The translations under genes and the position numbers were made by a program. A DNA stretch of 64,000 bases. Origin: Strongylocentrotus droebachiensis (taxonomy: Eukaryota > Echinodermata > Echinoidea > Camarodonta > Strongylocentrotidae). Shown here piece by piece: positions 1 to 14,000 of this stretch; positions within the stretch are counted from its first letter, which is position 1, and each line of letters begins with the position of its first letter. Below the pieces are notes generated by a model, which saw only the letters and a program-made list of their open reading frames with translations, was not told where the DNA came from and made no database searches. The stretch is taken from the NCBI GenBank assembly GCA_035222895.1, contig JAVYIG010004962.1, positions 83,620-147,619 of the forward strand. Direction: 5' to 3'.

Positions 1-677
1 AATTTGTAAAGACGCCAACAATTTCTTTACAAGTTGTGTTTCCACATTACAATACTCGTATATTATAAACCAAATATGAAGATAATGTACATGCCTTAAC
101 TCCGTAGATTTTAGATTGATTATCTTCTAAAATCACCCTTCATGCTTGAGGGTGCGTTTCGTTTAAACATTACATTAAAAATAGTCTTGAGCTCTGGTAT
201 GGGGATCGTATATCGAGAGAAAATGGCTATAATTTATTCTGGGTTGTTTATCCTGCAGTAGTCAATTGTTTGAACCAGTAAAATAAAAACAAAATCACAA
301 AAACTTGCTGGAAATCATTTTCAATAAAACCACAACTCTCATTTGCACATAGTAACCTGTGTTATGCACATGGTGTCGGTCCTACTTACCTTATAGTGAT
401 CTCCTTATCTTACTATGCTCATTTCTCAGCCTCTATACATTTTCTACCCAAATCGTTTGGTACATGTTATTTATTTGTATTTTGGACATTCAGTGTAAGT
501 TTTGTTTGATTCTGTAAGAATTTATTTTCTATAATTACCAGAACTCAAGTTTATCTTTGAAAGAAAAACATTAAGTATGCCTATAAAGAGTAAGTTCCCT
601 ATGTGGACAAATTATGGTTTATGGTTTATTCAAGATTTCACAAAAAGAGTGAAAGTTCTTTTCTTTTCTTGATAAAG
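1..677. other. Intron or upstream sequence of the NPC1-like gene
   Basis: AT-rich. No SRCR, NPC1 N-terminal domain or other coding signal seen. Probably intron sequence before the first visible exon. Confidence 0.6.
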
Positions 678-2021
678 GTGGGCAAATTGGATAACATTAA
701 TAAAAAGATGGACGACGGTCTGAGAGATTTCTTTACATGGTGGGGAACAGGCATTGCTAGGTATCCCGTTTTGGTTCTTATCATCATGGTCTGCGTCGTC
801 GTAGCTCTCACATGCGGTAAGTAATGGTCACCATATTACCGCATATGATGTAAGCAATTATCACGATATTAACTCACATGTGATAAGTAATGGTCGACAT
901 ATTACCGCATATGATGTAAGCAATAATCGCGATGTTAACTCACATGCGGTCAGTAATGGTCACGACATTACCGCATATGATGTAAGCAATAGTCGCGATA
1001 TTAACTCACATGCGGTAAGTAATGGTCACGATATTACCGCATAATTATGATGTAAGCAATAATCGCGATATTAACTCACATGCGGTAAGTAATGGTCACG
1101 ATAGTACCTTACATGCGGTTTTTATTCGAAACACTTGAGAGAGGAACAAATAACTAAAACAGCCATGTTGATCCTTAGATGGTTTTATTTCGTCATTGAT
1201 GAATATTTCTCCCGCATATTCAATCTTTACTTCCTAAAAGAGCCCCGTTAAGCTTTTAAAATCAATACTTTTAATACCTCCGTCACTTTCAAAATAATTG
1301 TCAATTCTGTTTAACTCCCAAGTTTTATAGGCCGAGAAAAAATAGGAGTCGGCCTATTTTACATGTCACTACAAAGACTTGAACAACATTATTGCGCTGG
1401 CTACAGAATAACTTTTTTTCTCACTCTGTACGACTACGTCAGGTATCTTACTAGTCGAGATCGTTACGGATCCCGTTGAGCTATGGTCTGGTCCACAAAG
1501 TCGTGCTCGTCTTGAGAAAGATTATTACGACGAAACATTCGTTCCTTTCTATCGTACTACATTGATTTACATCCGGGCTCCTGACATGGATTATGTCGAA
1601 TACGACACATACAACGAGGGAAACAAAACGTTCGGACCAGTTGTGAATTTAGAAGTACTAACCCAGGTATGTAACAAAGAACAGTCAAGAAAATGTAACT
1701 AAAGGACACGTAGGCGAGAAAAAATAAGATTGAAAGATGATAAAATCAGGAGAAAAGCCAAACGTGATATATAAAAATATTTATATATTCTTGTATATAG
1801 AATAAATAATTTAATGTTGATATAAATCCTCCGTCACGGCGATATATATATATAATAATTAAATCAAATGAAATAAAAATCCATGAGAGAGTTCTTTTCT
1901 CTACTATATGACCGGTTTCAATTTATTTTCTTCATAGAAGAAAAATGAAACCGGTCATAGTGAAGAAGAGAACTATCTCAAGGACTTTTATTTCATTTGT
2001 TTTAATTATTATTTATATATA

Positions 2022-2062
<41 letters not shown>

Positions 2063-5000
2063 TGGTTCTCTACAGTGTATTCTGTCTACATTTGCGTTTG
2101 AAAGAGAGTGCATAAAAACATGAGAACCAGACCTTTGTAGTTATGTACATTAGATCATAAATTATTAAAAGACCTCATTAATTAGTGGGAGTAAAATTTC
2201 AAAATATTTCTAAACCTTTACGAAGCAAAGTTCCGACCTACTATCGGTGTATTGTTCCCGACAGGCTCTTGATCTTCAGAAGGCAGTAGAGAACATCACG
2301 GCTTATTACAAAGGTATACCAGTACGGCTGATTGATATCTGCAACAAACCCCTGGCTCCTGTCGTGAACCAATGCCTTATTCAAAGTGTTCTTCAATGGT
2401 GAGAAATTATTCATGTCAATTCTTGGTTGAACAATAGACAATTTTGGAAAGTATTCTGGAAAGTAATACATTTTGTAAGTAGTAAAAAACAGTGTATGAT
2501 ATTTTTTCTTTATCTCTTCCTCTCATTTTCATTCCCATTACCTTCCTATGCACTTAGAAACATGATATTAAGCCCTTTGTAAATGCTGGATAATTATTAA
2601 TGTTATTATTATAACGTCCTACTAGTTTTGACGAGCGTTTATTGCCAGCGCACAGTGCAATTTCAGGACTAACCCTACCAGGTACCCATTTTACTCATCT
2701 GGATAGAGAGTGGCAAAGATAGATTCATGTCTTGTCAAATGATAATTATTAAATGATTTGATGTTCTTCGCACAGGTATGGAAACAGTTATGAACAGCTG
2801 AACAAAGTAGCGGTTGATGTTGAAGGAAAGTCAGCCGATTATCGAGATCATTTCATCTATTGTATGAAGTAAGTCTCAATCATACATCAAGAATTACGTT
2901 CACACGTATTACATTCACCTAACAAAATAACCTTGAAAACAAAATACAATGTAAGTTGCATGACTTAACTGCTGTTTTTACGTTTACAATAAAGTTATTG
3001 CATGAGTGGTCGAATTACCAAAATGAAATTTATGACCTTGCCTTTTCACCAGGGTCAATTATATATCGTCTTCAAAAAAAGTACAGAAAATACATAGAAC
3101 AATTAAAAAGTAACTGATTGAGAATCGTCTAGAGTAAACCAAAACACACATAAATGTTTTTTATCAAAGTTTTCACATTTTAAATTCAAAGTGATATACT
3201 GATACTCATGTATCAAACAATAAAGAATGCTCATCAACTGTGTTTCTAGAGACTCGATTTGCAGAGAGAGAGAGAGAGAGAGAGAGCAAGAATCGTGCAC
3301 ATTTCTAATAACAAATGGAGTATTTTTTTTGTTTTTTTTGTTGTGTGATGATGTTGTAAATATGCATAGTGCATGGTGTGCACATGTGAATAGTGGCACC
3401 AATATTAAAAGTTTTTTTTTTAATGGACAATGGATTGATAAGTGAATACAAATCTTGCCATAAAAACTTTGTACATGATGGCAGAATGAAGCTTTTGCGA
3501 TGGGGAAAATGTGGCCCCTCCACGATTCCGCCAATGTATACGCAAATGTGTATAGTCATTTTGAAATAAAAGTCAACTTGTTTTAACCGGCCAACCACGT
3601 TCAAACCCCGCCCCCCCCCCACTCATTGTTATTTAGGGTACATTTTTGGAACATGCATGCGGTCGCCCCGTTCCCGGAGTGGGGGGGGGGGGCGGTTCAA
3701 AACCAGAAACTTCCATCGAGTCCATAATTTTCTGTTATTTGAGACGTAGAGCACAGATAAATTTGGGGCAAATTCAGTTCGATCTGACAGATAAACTGTG
3801 ATGCTGCCTATTATGTGTATAAATGTATCTAGTATATTTATCCTTTTAAATACCATTAATATTTTTTAATAATTACATGTATAATGCTGTATTTTAACCA
3901 TCATGATGTATTTTACCTTGTATAAATGACCTGCAATTCAGCTTCCGCTGCCAGAACGTCATATGAATTAATAAACCCTTATTGAATTGAATGATTGAAA
4001 TAAAACGAAGGTTTATGATACGTAAACATTTTGACATTTTCTTTAACTTTTGATATTATACGTTGCTTGCAGGAGTCCGCTTTCTTTGGAAGACAACACC
4101 CCTTTGCGGGATATGTGTGTTTCAGCTTTCGGTGGTCCCACCTATCCATATGTTGCTATAGGTGGTTATCCAGGTAAGTGTATAGGATTCAATTCTTGAT
4201 CGCAACACTCCTTTGGAAAATTCCGCTGTTAGTCTCATGGGTTGTTACCTATTTGGCATTTTAAGATAACGTCAACAATCTACACAACATCAACGGCAGG
4301 AACAACAACAACAACAGCATTGTCATCTTCATCATCAACAAAAACAACAGCAACAAAAAACAAACAAACAAATAGACAAATTATCGGATGAAGATCAGCA
4401 TATTTTCACGAGGGGAAGGGGTCTCGAACTTAGATAGGGTACACATTTAGAAATTCATTTGGACCCACTTGTTTCTTTGTGGTGCGTAGTAAAGATTATT
4501 TTGAGTATGGCTGGGGATTGAGTGCGTTATTGATTACGATGTCGATGTTATATTCTTCTCTTACGATTCGGTAGACGATGACTACAATGAGGCCGAACTG
4601 CTGGCTATCACTATCCTACTCGACAACAAGAAAGACAATGAGACTGAGTATAACATGATCATGGAATGGGAAGCTGAGTACCTGAGATTCATGGAGAGTT
4701 ATGATAATCCAAACTTCATCATCGCATATGCAGCAGAGGTGAGCTCCAAAAATTATCATTCCGATAGTTCTTGGTATTTTAAACATCGCATTCGTGCACG
4801 CAAAATTAAACTTCGATCTAGTGTGAAGCATTCACATTCTGGTTTAAATGTCTCTCTGCGCTTTTAAAGAGATTTGGAAGTCACAAGAATGACATTTATT
4901 ATTAATAATATATATATAATATTGCATAGACTTAATCAGGACCATGATGGGTAACATCTTTGCCGATCATGTTTTTATTCTATCTAATGCCTAGGTCACA

Positions 5001-8000
5001 TATAAACTGGGCCCTTTACAATTTTTCCTACCCGGCGGCTTGCCGTGGATTTAGAGACCGTACGGGAACCTTCCGATTTTCATTTCTATGGCGCCCGGGA
5101 GGTGCCCAGAGGAAATTGGTCGAGTCAAAATGCAAGGCGCCCGTAATGGTGCCGGCAGGGTGCCGGCCGAGTGCCGGCCGGTAACCTTATGGGCTACGTC
5201 CGATGAGCAGGTGCACCCATGGCTCCCGGAAGGTGCCCTGCCGGGGCCCGGCCCGGGTCCTCAAGGAGCCCGGCCCGGTGCCGTGCGGTGCACTGAACTA
5301 CAGAGTGAGTCAGAAAAAGCGTCCCACTTTTTAAAAGTTGTATAGTTTGAAGTATGAATATTTAATCATGAGTTTCATGATATGTCTGGGTAGTTGATAG
5401 AGTTTATTAAGAAACCATTTTCATTTTTCATGAAAATTTTTCATGAAAATGTATGTGTCCTCTGGCATGCGCACCTCCTGTATTTAAAGCTGCGTTGTAC
5501 ATTTCGAGATGCCGCCGTCAGGGACCCGCACGGGCAATATTCATTTTAAATGGCCCCCGGACGGCAGACACCTGTTGTTGTGCATTTCACCCGGGGCTCT
5601 TGAGGGGCCCGTGAGAGAGCCGTAGGGTACACGTACGGAGCCCTTGAGCACCGCAAGGCGCCCGTAAAGATTTTTCATGAGTATTGACCCCCAAAATCGT
5701 GAGGGGCCCGTCCGAGCACCGTCCGGAGCCCGCACGGGACCCGTAAGGTGCCCTACGAGCCCTTTACGGGCTTTCTACGACCTAACGGTCAGATGAAAAA
5801 CGCCGGGAGAATTGGGAGCAGCCAACTCAGCACCACGGCGCCCGTACGGCTTAAAAAACTGCCCCGGCGCCCGTAGAAACTTCACGGCAACCGGCCGGAC
5901 ACCGGCCGAAAATTCCGAAAATGTCTGTTTTTACTCGCCGTACGGGCCCCGGAGTGTATATGTGAAAGCCACATTAACATGCTTCAATAGATAAATAAAT
6001 CGGCTTTAGCTCCGGCATCCAATTTCATTAAAGGGAATATCTCAAACTTTACTATCTTGGATATCGCAGAAGTAAGCAGTAATACAGTGCGTCCCAGAAA
6101 AAACGAAACCGAGAAGTATCGATGTTCTATCATAACTTAATCACAACTATAATTAATGAATGATACATATTTGGAAAGCTTAGAGTCTCCTCTTTCATGT
6201 GATGCTACTCAGATGATGCATATTTCACGCATGAGTGATTAAAAGCAATTTGAAGGAAGGAAACCAAAAAGACATTTGGCGGGCGGTATCTGAAGCCGTA
6301 GACGAGAGTCTTCATGCATGGCTGATTGTCAACGAAACGGAGTTAAGTCTTTTGTCAAATCTGCTTTTTGCGACTACAGGCACCCAGTGAAAACGAATTC
6401 GTTTGTTATAATTATGAAAATGTAAGGGCTACTTTAAACAAACAGAACTTTGTTATTCCTCGCTCATTTTTCCTGATTGAGGTGTCATATGAAAGGGCAG
6501 AAACTCAACTTTTTAGAAATGGGAATTTTTCTTCGAAATTCAGATACCGCCCGCCAAATGTCTTTTTGGTTTCCTTCCTTTAAATTGCTTTTAATCACTC
6601 ATGCGTGAAATATGCATCATCCGAGTAGCATCAACTGAAAGAGGAGACTGTAAGCTTTCCAAATATGTATCATTCATTAATTATGGTTGTGATTAAGTTA
6701 TGATAAAAACATCGATACTTCTCGGTTTCGTTTTTTCTGGGACGCACTGTATAACAATTAGATCATTAAGTAAGGATACACTATTAAAATCCATTTGGAT
6801 AATAATTTTGTTTTAACGAATTTCAAGGGAGTGACTGGACGCAGTCTAAGAATTAAGTCTGAATATTAATATTTTCGAATAACTTTCTAAACGAAGTAAA
6901 GATGTAATACAAAATAACATGTTCCAGGATATGGTTTATCTAGTACGAGGTAAAGCTTGTGAAATTATGATATACTGAAAATTGTCCTTTATTGAATTCA
7001 TATAATGCAATCAAATAGTGCTGATCACTGTGTTTCAATTATGACATGTCTAGGAGGTATCAATGGCGATTAAATCTCACGGCGTTATCTACATTACACT
7101 CTATTAACCTCTTCTGGCATGTCACAGAGATATGATCTTTGAGCTTCCTGACAATCACCTCCACTCACGTTTTAATTTATCAATACCTTATCAGAAAATG
7201 AAGTTAACCTCTTTATCACGTAGGTCACAAGAGACCATTCCGAATTCCACCCGGTGATATTTTTCATTCTCTCTCTGCATTAATCAATTCCCTTTCCACT
7301 GTCCTTCTACACCCCTATGCCTGAAAACCCCTTTTCTCTTCTTTGCCTTTCCTTTCTTTTCTTTTCTTGCCTCATTTTTTAGTTCTCCGTTCTTTCCTTT
7401 ATTCAGTTCGTTTTACATAATATATTGTTTTGACATTATTCCTCTGTTTCTACATTATCAATTTATCAATCAATCCATCCATCAATCAGTGATTTATACT
7501 CCTATGTTTTGACAGCGTTCTATCGAAGATGAATTGATTCGTCAAAGTGAAGCTGATCTGGTGACGATCGCTGTCAGTTATCTTGTTATCTTTGCTTACA
7601 TTGCCCTGGCTCTCGGAGAATTCACCAAGATGGATAGACTGCTGGTATGTATATAAAGCTAAACATTACTATCCCTGCTATAGTGTTCAGACCGGTCCAA
7701 CATTGTCGTAGACACATCCATCATACCAAATCAAAGTCGTACTTTTTATCTAAAAGTTAGCTTTAATATGAGTTCATTAAATAATCACAGTATACTTTCT
7801 CGAGAAAGGCGGTTACATTTATGAACGATAAATTGATTCTAGCTTAATGTATATTTAAATATTTGGTAATACCTCAATGAGAAAACATATTGACGAAACA
7901 GAACTATTGATCATGTTTCTTATTTCTTAACTAATGTACGAAAACTGAGTCATGTCTTTATGTGTTGACCCAAAATAAACAGGTCAATGTATATATATAA

Positions 8001-11000
8001 CAACATTTCATTAGTTACACCAACTTTCCCTTGCTGCATATTCAATTGTACAAAAAGGCACATGTCGTTTTGCATTCCAATATATAGGGGGATTAGAACT
8101 GAATGAGATTTCTGCCTACCCGTTAATCTGCCAATAAAGTCATTTTTGTTTTCTGTTTGAGATTATAATGTTGATGTTCCTGTAAACATGTATTTTGATA
8201 TCTCCGTTTTTCTGAAAGTTTATAATAAAGGCGTGAAGTGAAGTGATGATGAAAGCTAATGGATCTCTGCATTGTTTGTGTTCTCTCTTCAGGTTGATTC
8301 GAAGATTACTCTAGGCCTTGGTGGTGTTTTCATCGTGCTTAGTTCAGTCTTTGCTTCTATTGGTATATATGGATACTTTGGTGTCGAAACAACCCTGATC
8401 GTCATGGAGGTCGTACCTTTCCTCATCCTTGCTATCGGCGCTGATAATATCTTCATCTATGTACTAGACTTCCAGGTAATCTTATGTTCTCTTTCATTCA
8501 TATATTATATTATAATAGAACATGAAGGTTTAGAAGATAGAACAGACGATGCAATGACATAAGATTAAAAGGCTTTGAATCAAAGAGTTATTTACTTTCC
8601 AAACTTAACTTTTAAAGGTTTTTAGCAAAGGGTATAATTTTGTTAAGATATAAAAAGATTCTAAATGAGCGCTTATCTTTAACACCATCGTGCAATAATT
8701 ATAGTAGCCAATTTTAAAACATCAAAAGCACCAAAACTAATGTTAATTTGAAATAGTCCGGATTAAGAAGAGTTTTGAATAAGAATACACAGTTTGTCTA
8801 ACGACTGTGCTGTGAAATTTATGAATACAGACGAAATGGTAATAACAATTTTTTGTAATTTCCTTCTTCTCGTGATGTTTTTCTAGCGAGACCATAGGCA
8901 AGAAGGAGAGTCCCGTGAGGAACAGATAGGGAGAGTTCTGGGGAAGGTTGCTCCTAGCATGTTGCTATGTGGTCTCTCGGAGTCTATCTCCTTCTTCCTT
9001 GGTAAGTTTGGAGTACATAAACATCATTTATCTTGTGAATTAACTTTATTCTCGTTCACATAACGATGATAAAAGAAACAGAATAATGTGGTGAAATACA
9101 CAAAATACGATCGTACAGACTTTCAAGAAATTAATTCAAGTGCAATTTTAATTCCCTATTGTAAGTATAATGGTCGCGCTCGGTTCCAGGTTGTTAAGTA
9201 AGTTGTGTCTCTATGAAATTCTTCTGGATCCAATCCAGCTCTCACAGATGACTCATCTCAAGCGCCAAATAAATAATCACCAATTATGTATAAAAAACAC
9301 TGTTAATATGTAACACTGATTTTATATGATAATTGTTCCTACCATGATGTCATCTTTTCAAGGGAAAATAAAGAGAACGGATTATCAAAAACTGGGATTT
9401 AATCCAAAAGGAGTCTCCATCTCAAAACAAAACAAAACAATTATTGAAGAGGTGTATTTCTTAAGCCTTCTCCCATCAAAGTGCTGACCAGACAAGGAGC
9501 AATAGAAAATACGTGGCTTTGCAATCTTGGCTGAATTTGAAACAAACAGAGCATCCAATATACCTCATATCAATAAACCATTTTTAGTAATGTAATCAAA
9601 TTTAATGCATAGATCTTTGTTTAATGCATAGATCTTTGTTTAATGCCATATGTATCAAATTATTTCATTCACCCGTTGCACATATTAATTGTATTTCAAT
9701 AGTCAGAATGCGTATTGCATGCATTAATTGTTGCTAGGTAAGACAAACATAATGGGAATCCTACCTATATAACAACACGGATTGTATTCAATTCGCATTC
9801 TGAATATTGAAATAAAGTTAGTCGTAACAGGTGAATGAAAATAATTTGAACGAGGCACTTAACAAGGTTTGTGTATAAAATCTGATTGTATTACGAGAAT
9901 GGCGTATAGGTTTCGTGTCAATAAGTACAAATAACTAAATAAACACGTTATCAAAAGTCAATACGGCCCACCTAATGATGATAGCCGTCACAAGTAAATA
10001 CTCGTATCGAATGGTACCTATGCCTACCTTGATAAGGGTAGAACGATTAGATTATAAATTGAAACATGTTAATTATTATACCCGTCAGAAATGCATAATT
10101 GCTCTTTACATGATTTCAATTGTTATCTTAAGTTTGTATTTATCTTGCTTTCATCGTATAGTTACATAATTTAATACTTGTATTTTAATATCAACAACTT
10201 TATGTGTTTACTGTGAAGGAAACCATTGTTTGTAATTTTGGAACTTAGCGATGACATCATATTTAAAAAATAGTTCTTTTTGAAAATAATCTGTATTCTT
10301 TTTTTCTTTTGGATATCAGGTGCTTTGACAGAGATGCCTGCTGTTCGTATCTTTGCTCTCTATTCTGGTATGTCTGTACTGATTAACTTCATTCTTCAGA
10401 TCACAGCCTTTGTCGCTCTCCTTTCACTCGATGTGCGAAGACAAGAGGTTAGTAATCAGCGTCATTTACAAAGGGGCAATTTCACCCACCGTTTACGCCC
10501 AGTGCCCCTCCCCCAATGAAACACGTACTTAATAAGTGGACCAACGCTACGCCACTATCTTCTTATTCAAAAAATATGAAGAAAAAAAAACTAAAATCTA
10601 GACTTTCTAATTGTATATGTATTTATTAGAAAAACTTAAAAACATCAAACATCGCGTCATACATGTTGCAACCTGAGTCTTCTTATTTTTGTTTTATCTT
10701 GACTCATGTTTCTACTCTCTTTATTTTGTATCGAGCGAAGCGCGATTCTAATGTATGCAGCTATATCTTATCGAATAATGGGAATGATGGTTTAAAAAAA
10801 GAGAGTGTTTTGTAATGTTTTTTGTCTATTCATTGTACATCTACACCCATCGAGTCGGTATGACAAAGTCATTTTATATAGGACTTCCAAAAAGATATGT
10901 TAACTATACTATCAGAATAAAATTGAATAAAACCCCAATTATTAGCAATATCTGCTGCAATGAAATAGCATTTAATTCAAGTTTATGTCTCATATTTTCA

Positions 11001-14000
11001 GAGCGGGCGTTTCGACATTGTTTGCTGTATACCACCTAAACACAAAGACCCCGTTCCTAAGAAGATGGGATTACTTCAGATAGTGATGAAGAAATACTTC
11101 GCTCCATTCGTCATGAAGAAATGGGTCCGCCCTGCTGTGGTAAGTCAAAACATTTCAAGTTTCAAGTTTCAAGTTTTATTTTAATTCAAATCCATAAAAA
11201 ACATATAAGATACAGATTATATACAATATAGAAAACAAAGAACACGCACAAAATGGAAACATGTCTACAAATATACCGGAATTATACAAAGTTAATCAGC
11301 AATAGAAATGAAATGGGGAAACTGCAAATAAAACCACAAGGTTCTGTCGAGGCAGTCCCTGTTATTAAAAGATACATACAAGTTTCAACAATTCGCTATA
11401 AAAAATATAACAATAACAAAACAGTGTACAAAACATAGGAGACGTATTAACATGCAAATATTATTATAGATTTAAAAATACATGTAGCACAACAATTCGT
11501 TAATTTGTCGTTTGCCTGGGTCTTGACATGACAATGAGTACATCGTGTTTTTCATGAATGTAGCTGGTAAAGCTGCTAGATTTCTTAACACACTATCTTG
11601 AAGGTATGAACCTTAACAATTATTATGTACCTTTAAAATGGTTCTCAAAACTGTTGATAATGACAGTGTCCATTACGCCGTTAATGCCGTCCAATTGGCG
11701 TGTACATTAAAAGCAGTTAACCCATTGCTTGCTGGAACCTGGTGGTCCATGTGTTAAGTCTATGGGAATTAGATAATTCAGTAGTCAATGGTTTAACCCA
11801 TTGCTTGCTGGAACCTGGTGGTCCATGTGTTAAGTCTATGGGAATGAGATAATTCAGTAGTCAATGGTTTAACCCATTGCTTGCTGGAACCTGGTGGTCC
11901 ATGTGTTAAGTCTATGGGAATTAGATAATTCAGTAGTCAATGGTTTAACCCATTGCTTGCTGGAACCTGGTGGTCCATGTGTTAAGTCTATGGGAACCTG
12001 GTGGTCCATGTGTTAAGTCTATGGGAACCTGGTGGTCCATGTAAAGTCTATGGGAACCTGGTGGTCCATGTGTTAAGTCTATGGGAACCTGGTGGTCCAT
12101 GTGTTAAGTCTATGGGAACCTGCATGGTGGTCCATGTGTTAAGTCTATGGGAACCTGGTGGTCCATGTGTTAAGTCTATGGGAACCTGGTGGTCCATGTG
12201 TTAAGTCTATGGGAACCTGGTGGTCCATGTGTAAGTCTATGGGAACCTGGTGGTCCATGTGTTAAGTCTATGGGAACCTGGTGGTCCATGTGTTAAGTCT
12301 ATGGGAACCTGGTGGTCCATGTGTTAAGTCTATGGGAATTAGATAATTCAGTAGTCAACAGGTTAACTTGACTAGATCAAATTCTAACTGTCAGAGAAAT
12401 TTTGTTTTTATTTCACACATTGCTTAATTTTTAAGTTTGTGCATTTAATCGTTTTATTACTGTCAGATGCACCTACCTGGATGTTAGAAGAATATATTTT
12501 TCCATCTTCTTCTCCACAGATCCTCATCTTCACTGGAATCACTTGTGCCTGTATCGCTCTTACCCTCAAACTCCCTGTTGGCTTAGATCAATTTATTACT
12601 ATGCCCAAGGTAGGTTAATATTTCAGTAAATTATTTAGTGCGTAGCTGGACCCCTGCTATTTTTGACCCCTCATTCACATATTTTTTAAATTTAATAGCT
12701 CAGTATGGTTTTCTATTGATGATGCTCTCTTGTTTATATATTTTATGTATGTTGTTTTGTTTTTATTGAGACTAATTTATTTATAAAAAGACTGAACTGA
12801 ACTTTAAAAATATAAATTTAATCAGTATAACATGTAAATGAGTATAATGTGGGAGACAATATTTAGTGAGTAGCTATGTAAACATCAGTTTTGAGAGCAA
12901 TTCGATAATGAATCGAAAATTCCGACGATGGTGAAAGTAAAGTTCATAATGAATGAAGTGATGTTCCTTTTCTCGCAGGACTCGTACGTGCTTGACTACT
13001 TGATGACAATGGGAGAGTATATGAAAGTAGGACCACCAGTCTATTTCGTCGCCACCAGTGGATTCAATTACTCGAATATGACAGGTCAAAATAAGATTTG
13101 TGGAGGATCAGGATGTAACGCAGATTCTCTCACTCAACAGATCTACTATGCTAGTCTTATCAAAGAAAAGTAAGCAAACATAAAACTTAATGAATATACT
13201 ATTTCAGTGCAAATTTTCATTCTTCTTCTTCTTCTTCTTCTTCTTCTTCTCCTTCTCCTTCTTCTTCTTGTATTTCTTCTTTTTCTTCTTCTTCTTCTAC
13301 TTCTTCTTCTTGTATATCTTCTTTTTTTTCTTCTTCTTCTTCTTCTCCTTCTTCTTCTTGTATTTCTTCTTTTTCTTCTTCTTCTTCTCCTTCTTCTTCT
13401 TGTATTTCTTCTTTTTCTTCTTCTTCTTCTACTTCTTGTTCTTGTACTTCTTCTTTTTCTTCTTCTTCTTCTACTTCTTCTCCTTCTCCTTCTTCTTCTT
13501 GTATTTCTTCTTTTTCTTCTTCTTCTTCTACTTCTTGTTATTGTACTTCTTCTTCTACTTCTTGTTCTTAATCATCTTCTTCTTTCCCTTTTTGTGGGTG
13601 TTATTCTGACTGCAATGCTAGGGTAGATATCATTAAATTTATCTGGGAGAAACTAATATTTGCTTGATGACTGATTCTACTATAGGACTTACATTGCTCA
13701 GCCTACATCGTCATGGATGGACGATTATTTTGATTGGTTGAAGCCGCAGATCAGTGGATCATGTTGTCGAGTATCCATCCCAGACGAGGAGTTCTGTCCA
13801 TCACAAGGTTCGTGTACATGCAAGCTAACTCAACTATCTAAATGATATGACCCAATGAGTTTTTAGTTTTTGGATTCCTGTATCCCAAAACTAAAAACTC
13901 ATTGGGTCATATCATATCTACGTTTCTAAGCTCTTCACACGGATTTATCAACACCAGACAGCAGTTACACGAACGCAAAACTTGACCCTTTTGGTGCTTT

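Noticed and set aside
5088..5345. GC-rich open frames at 4960-5994
   Set aside because: Composition effect of the GC-rich foldback element; no domain or splice context.
13190..13626. Long Phe- and Leu-rich open frames
   Set aside because: Translation of a CTT microsatellite within an intron.
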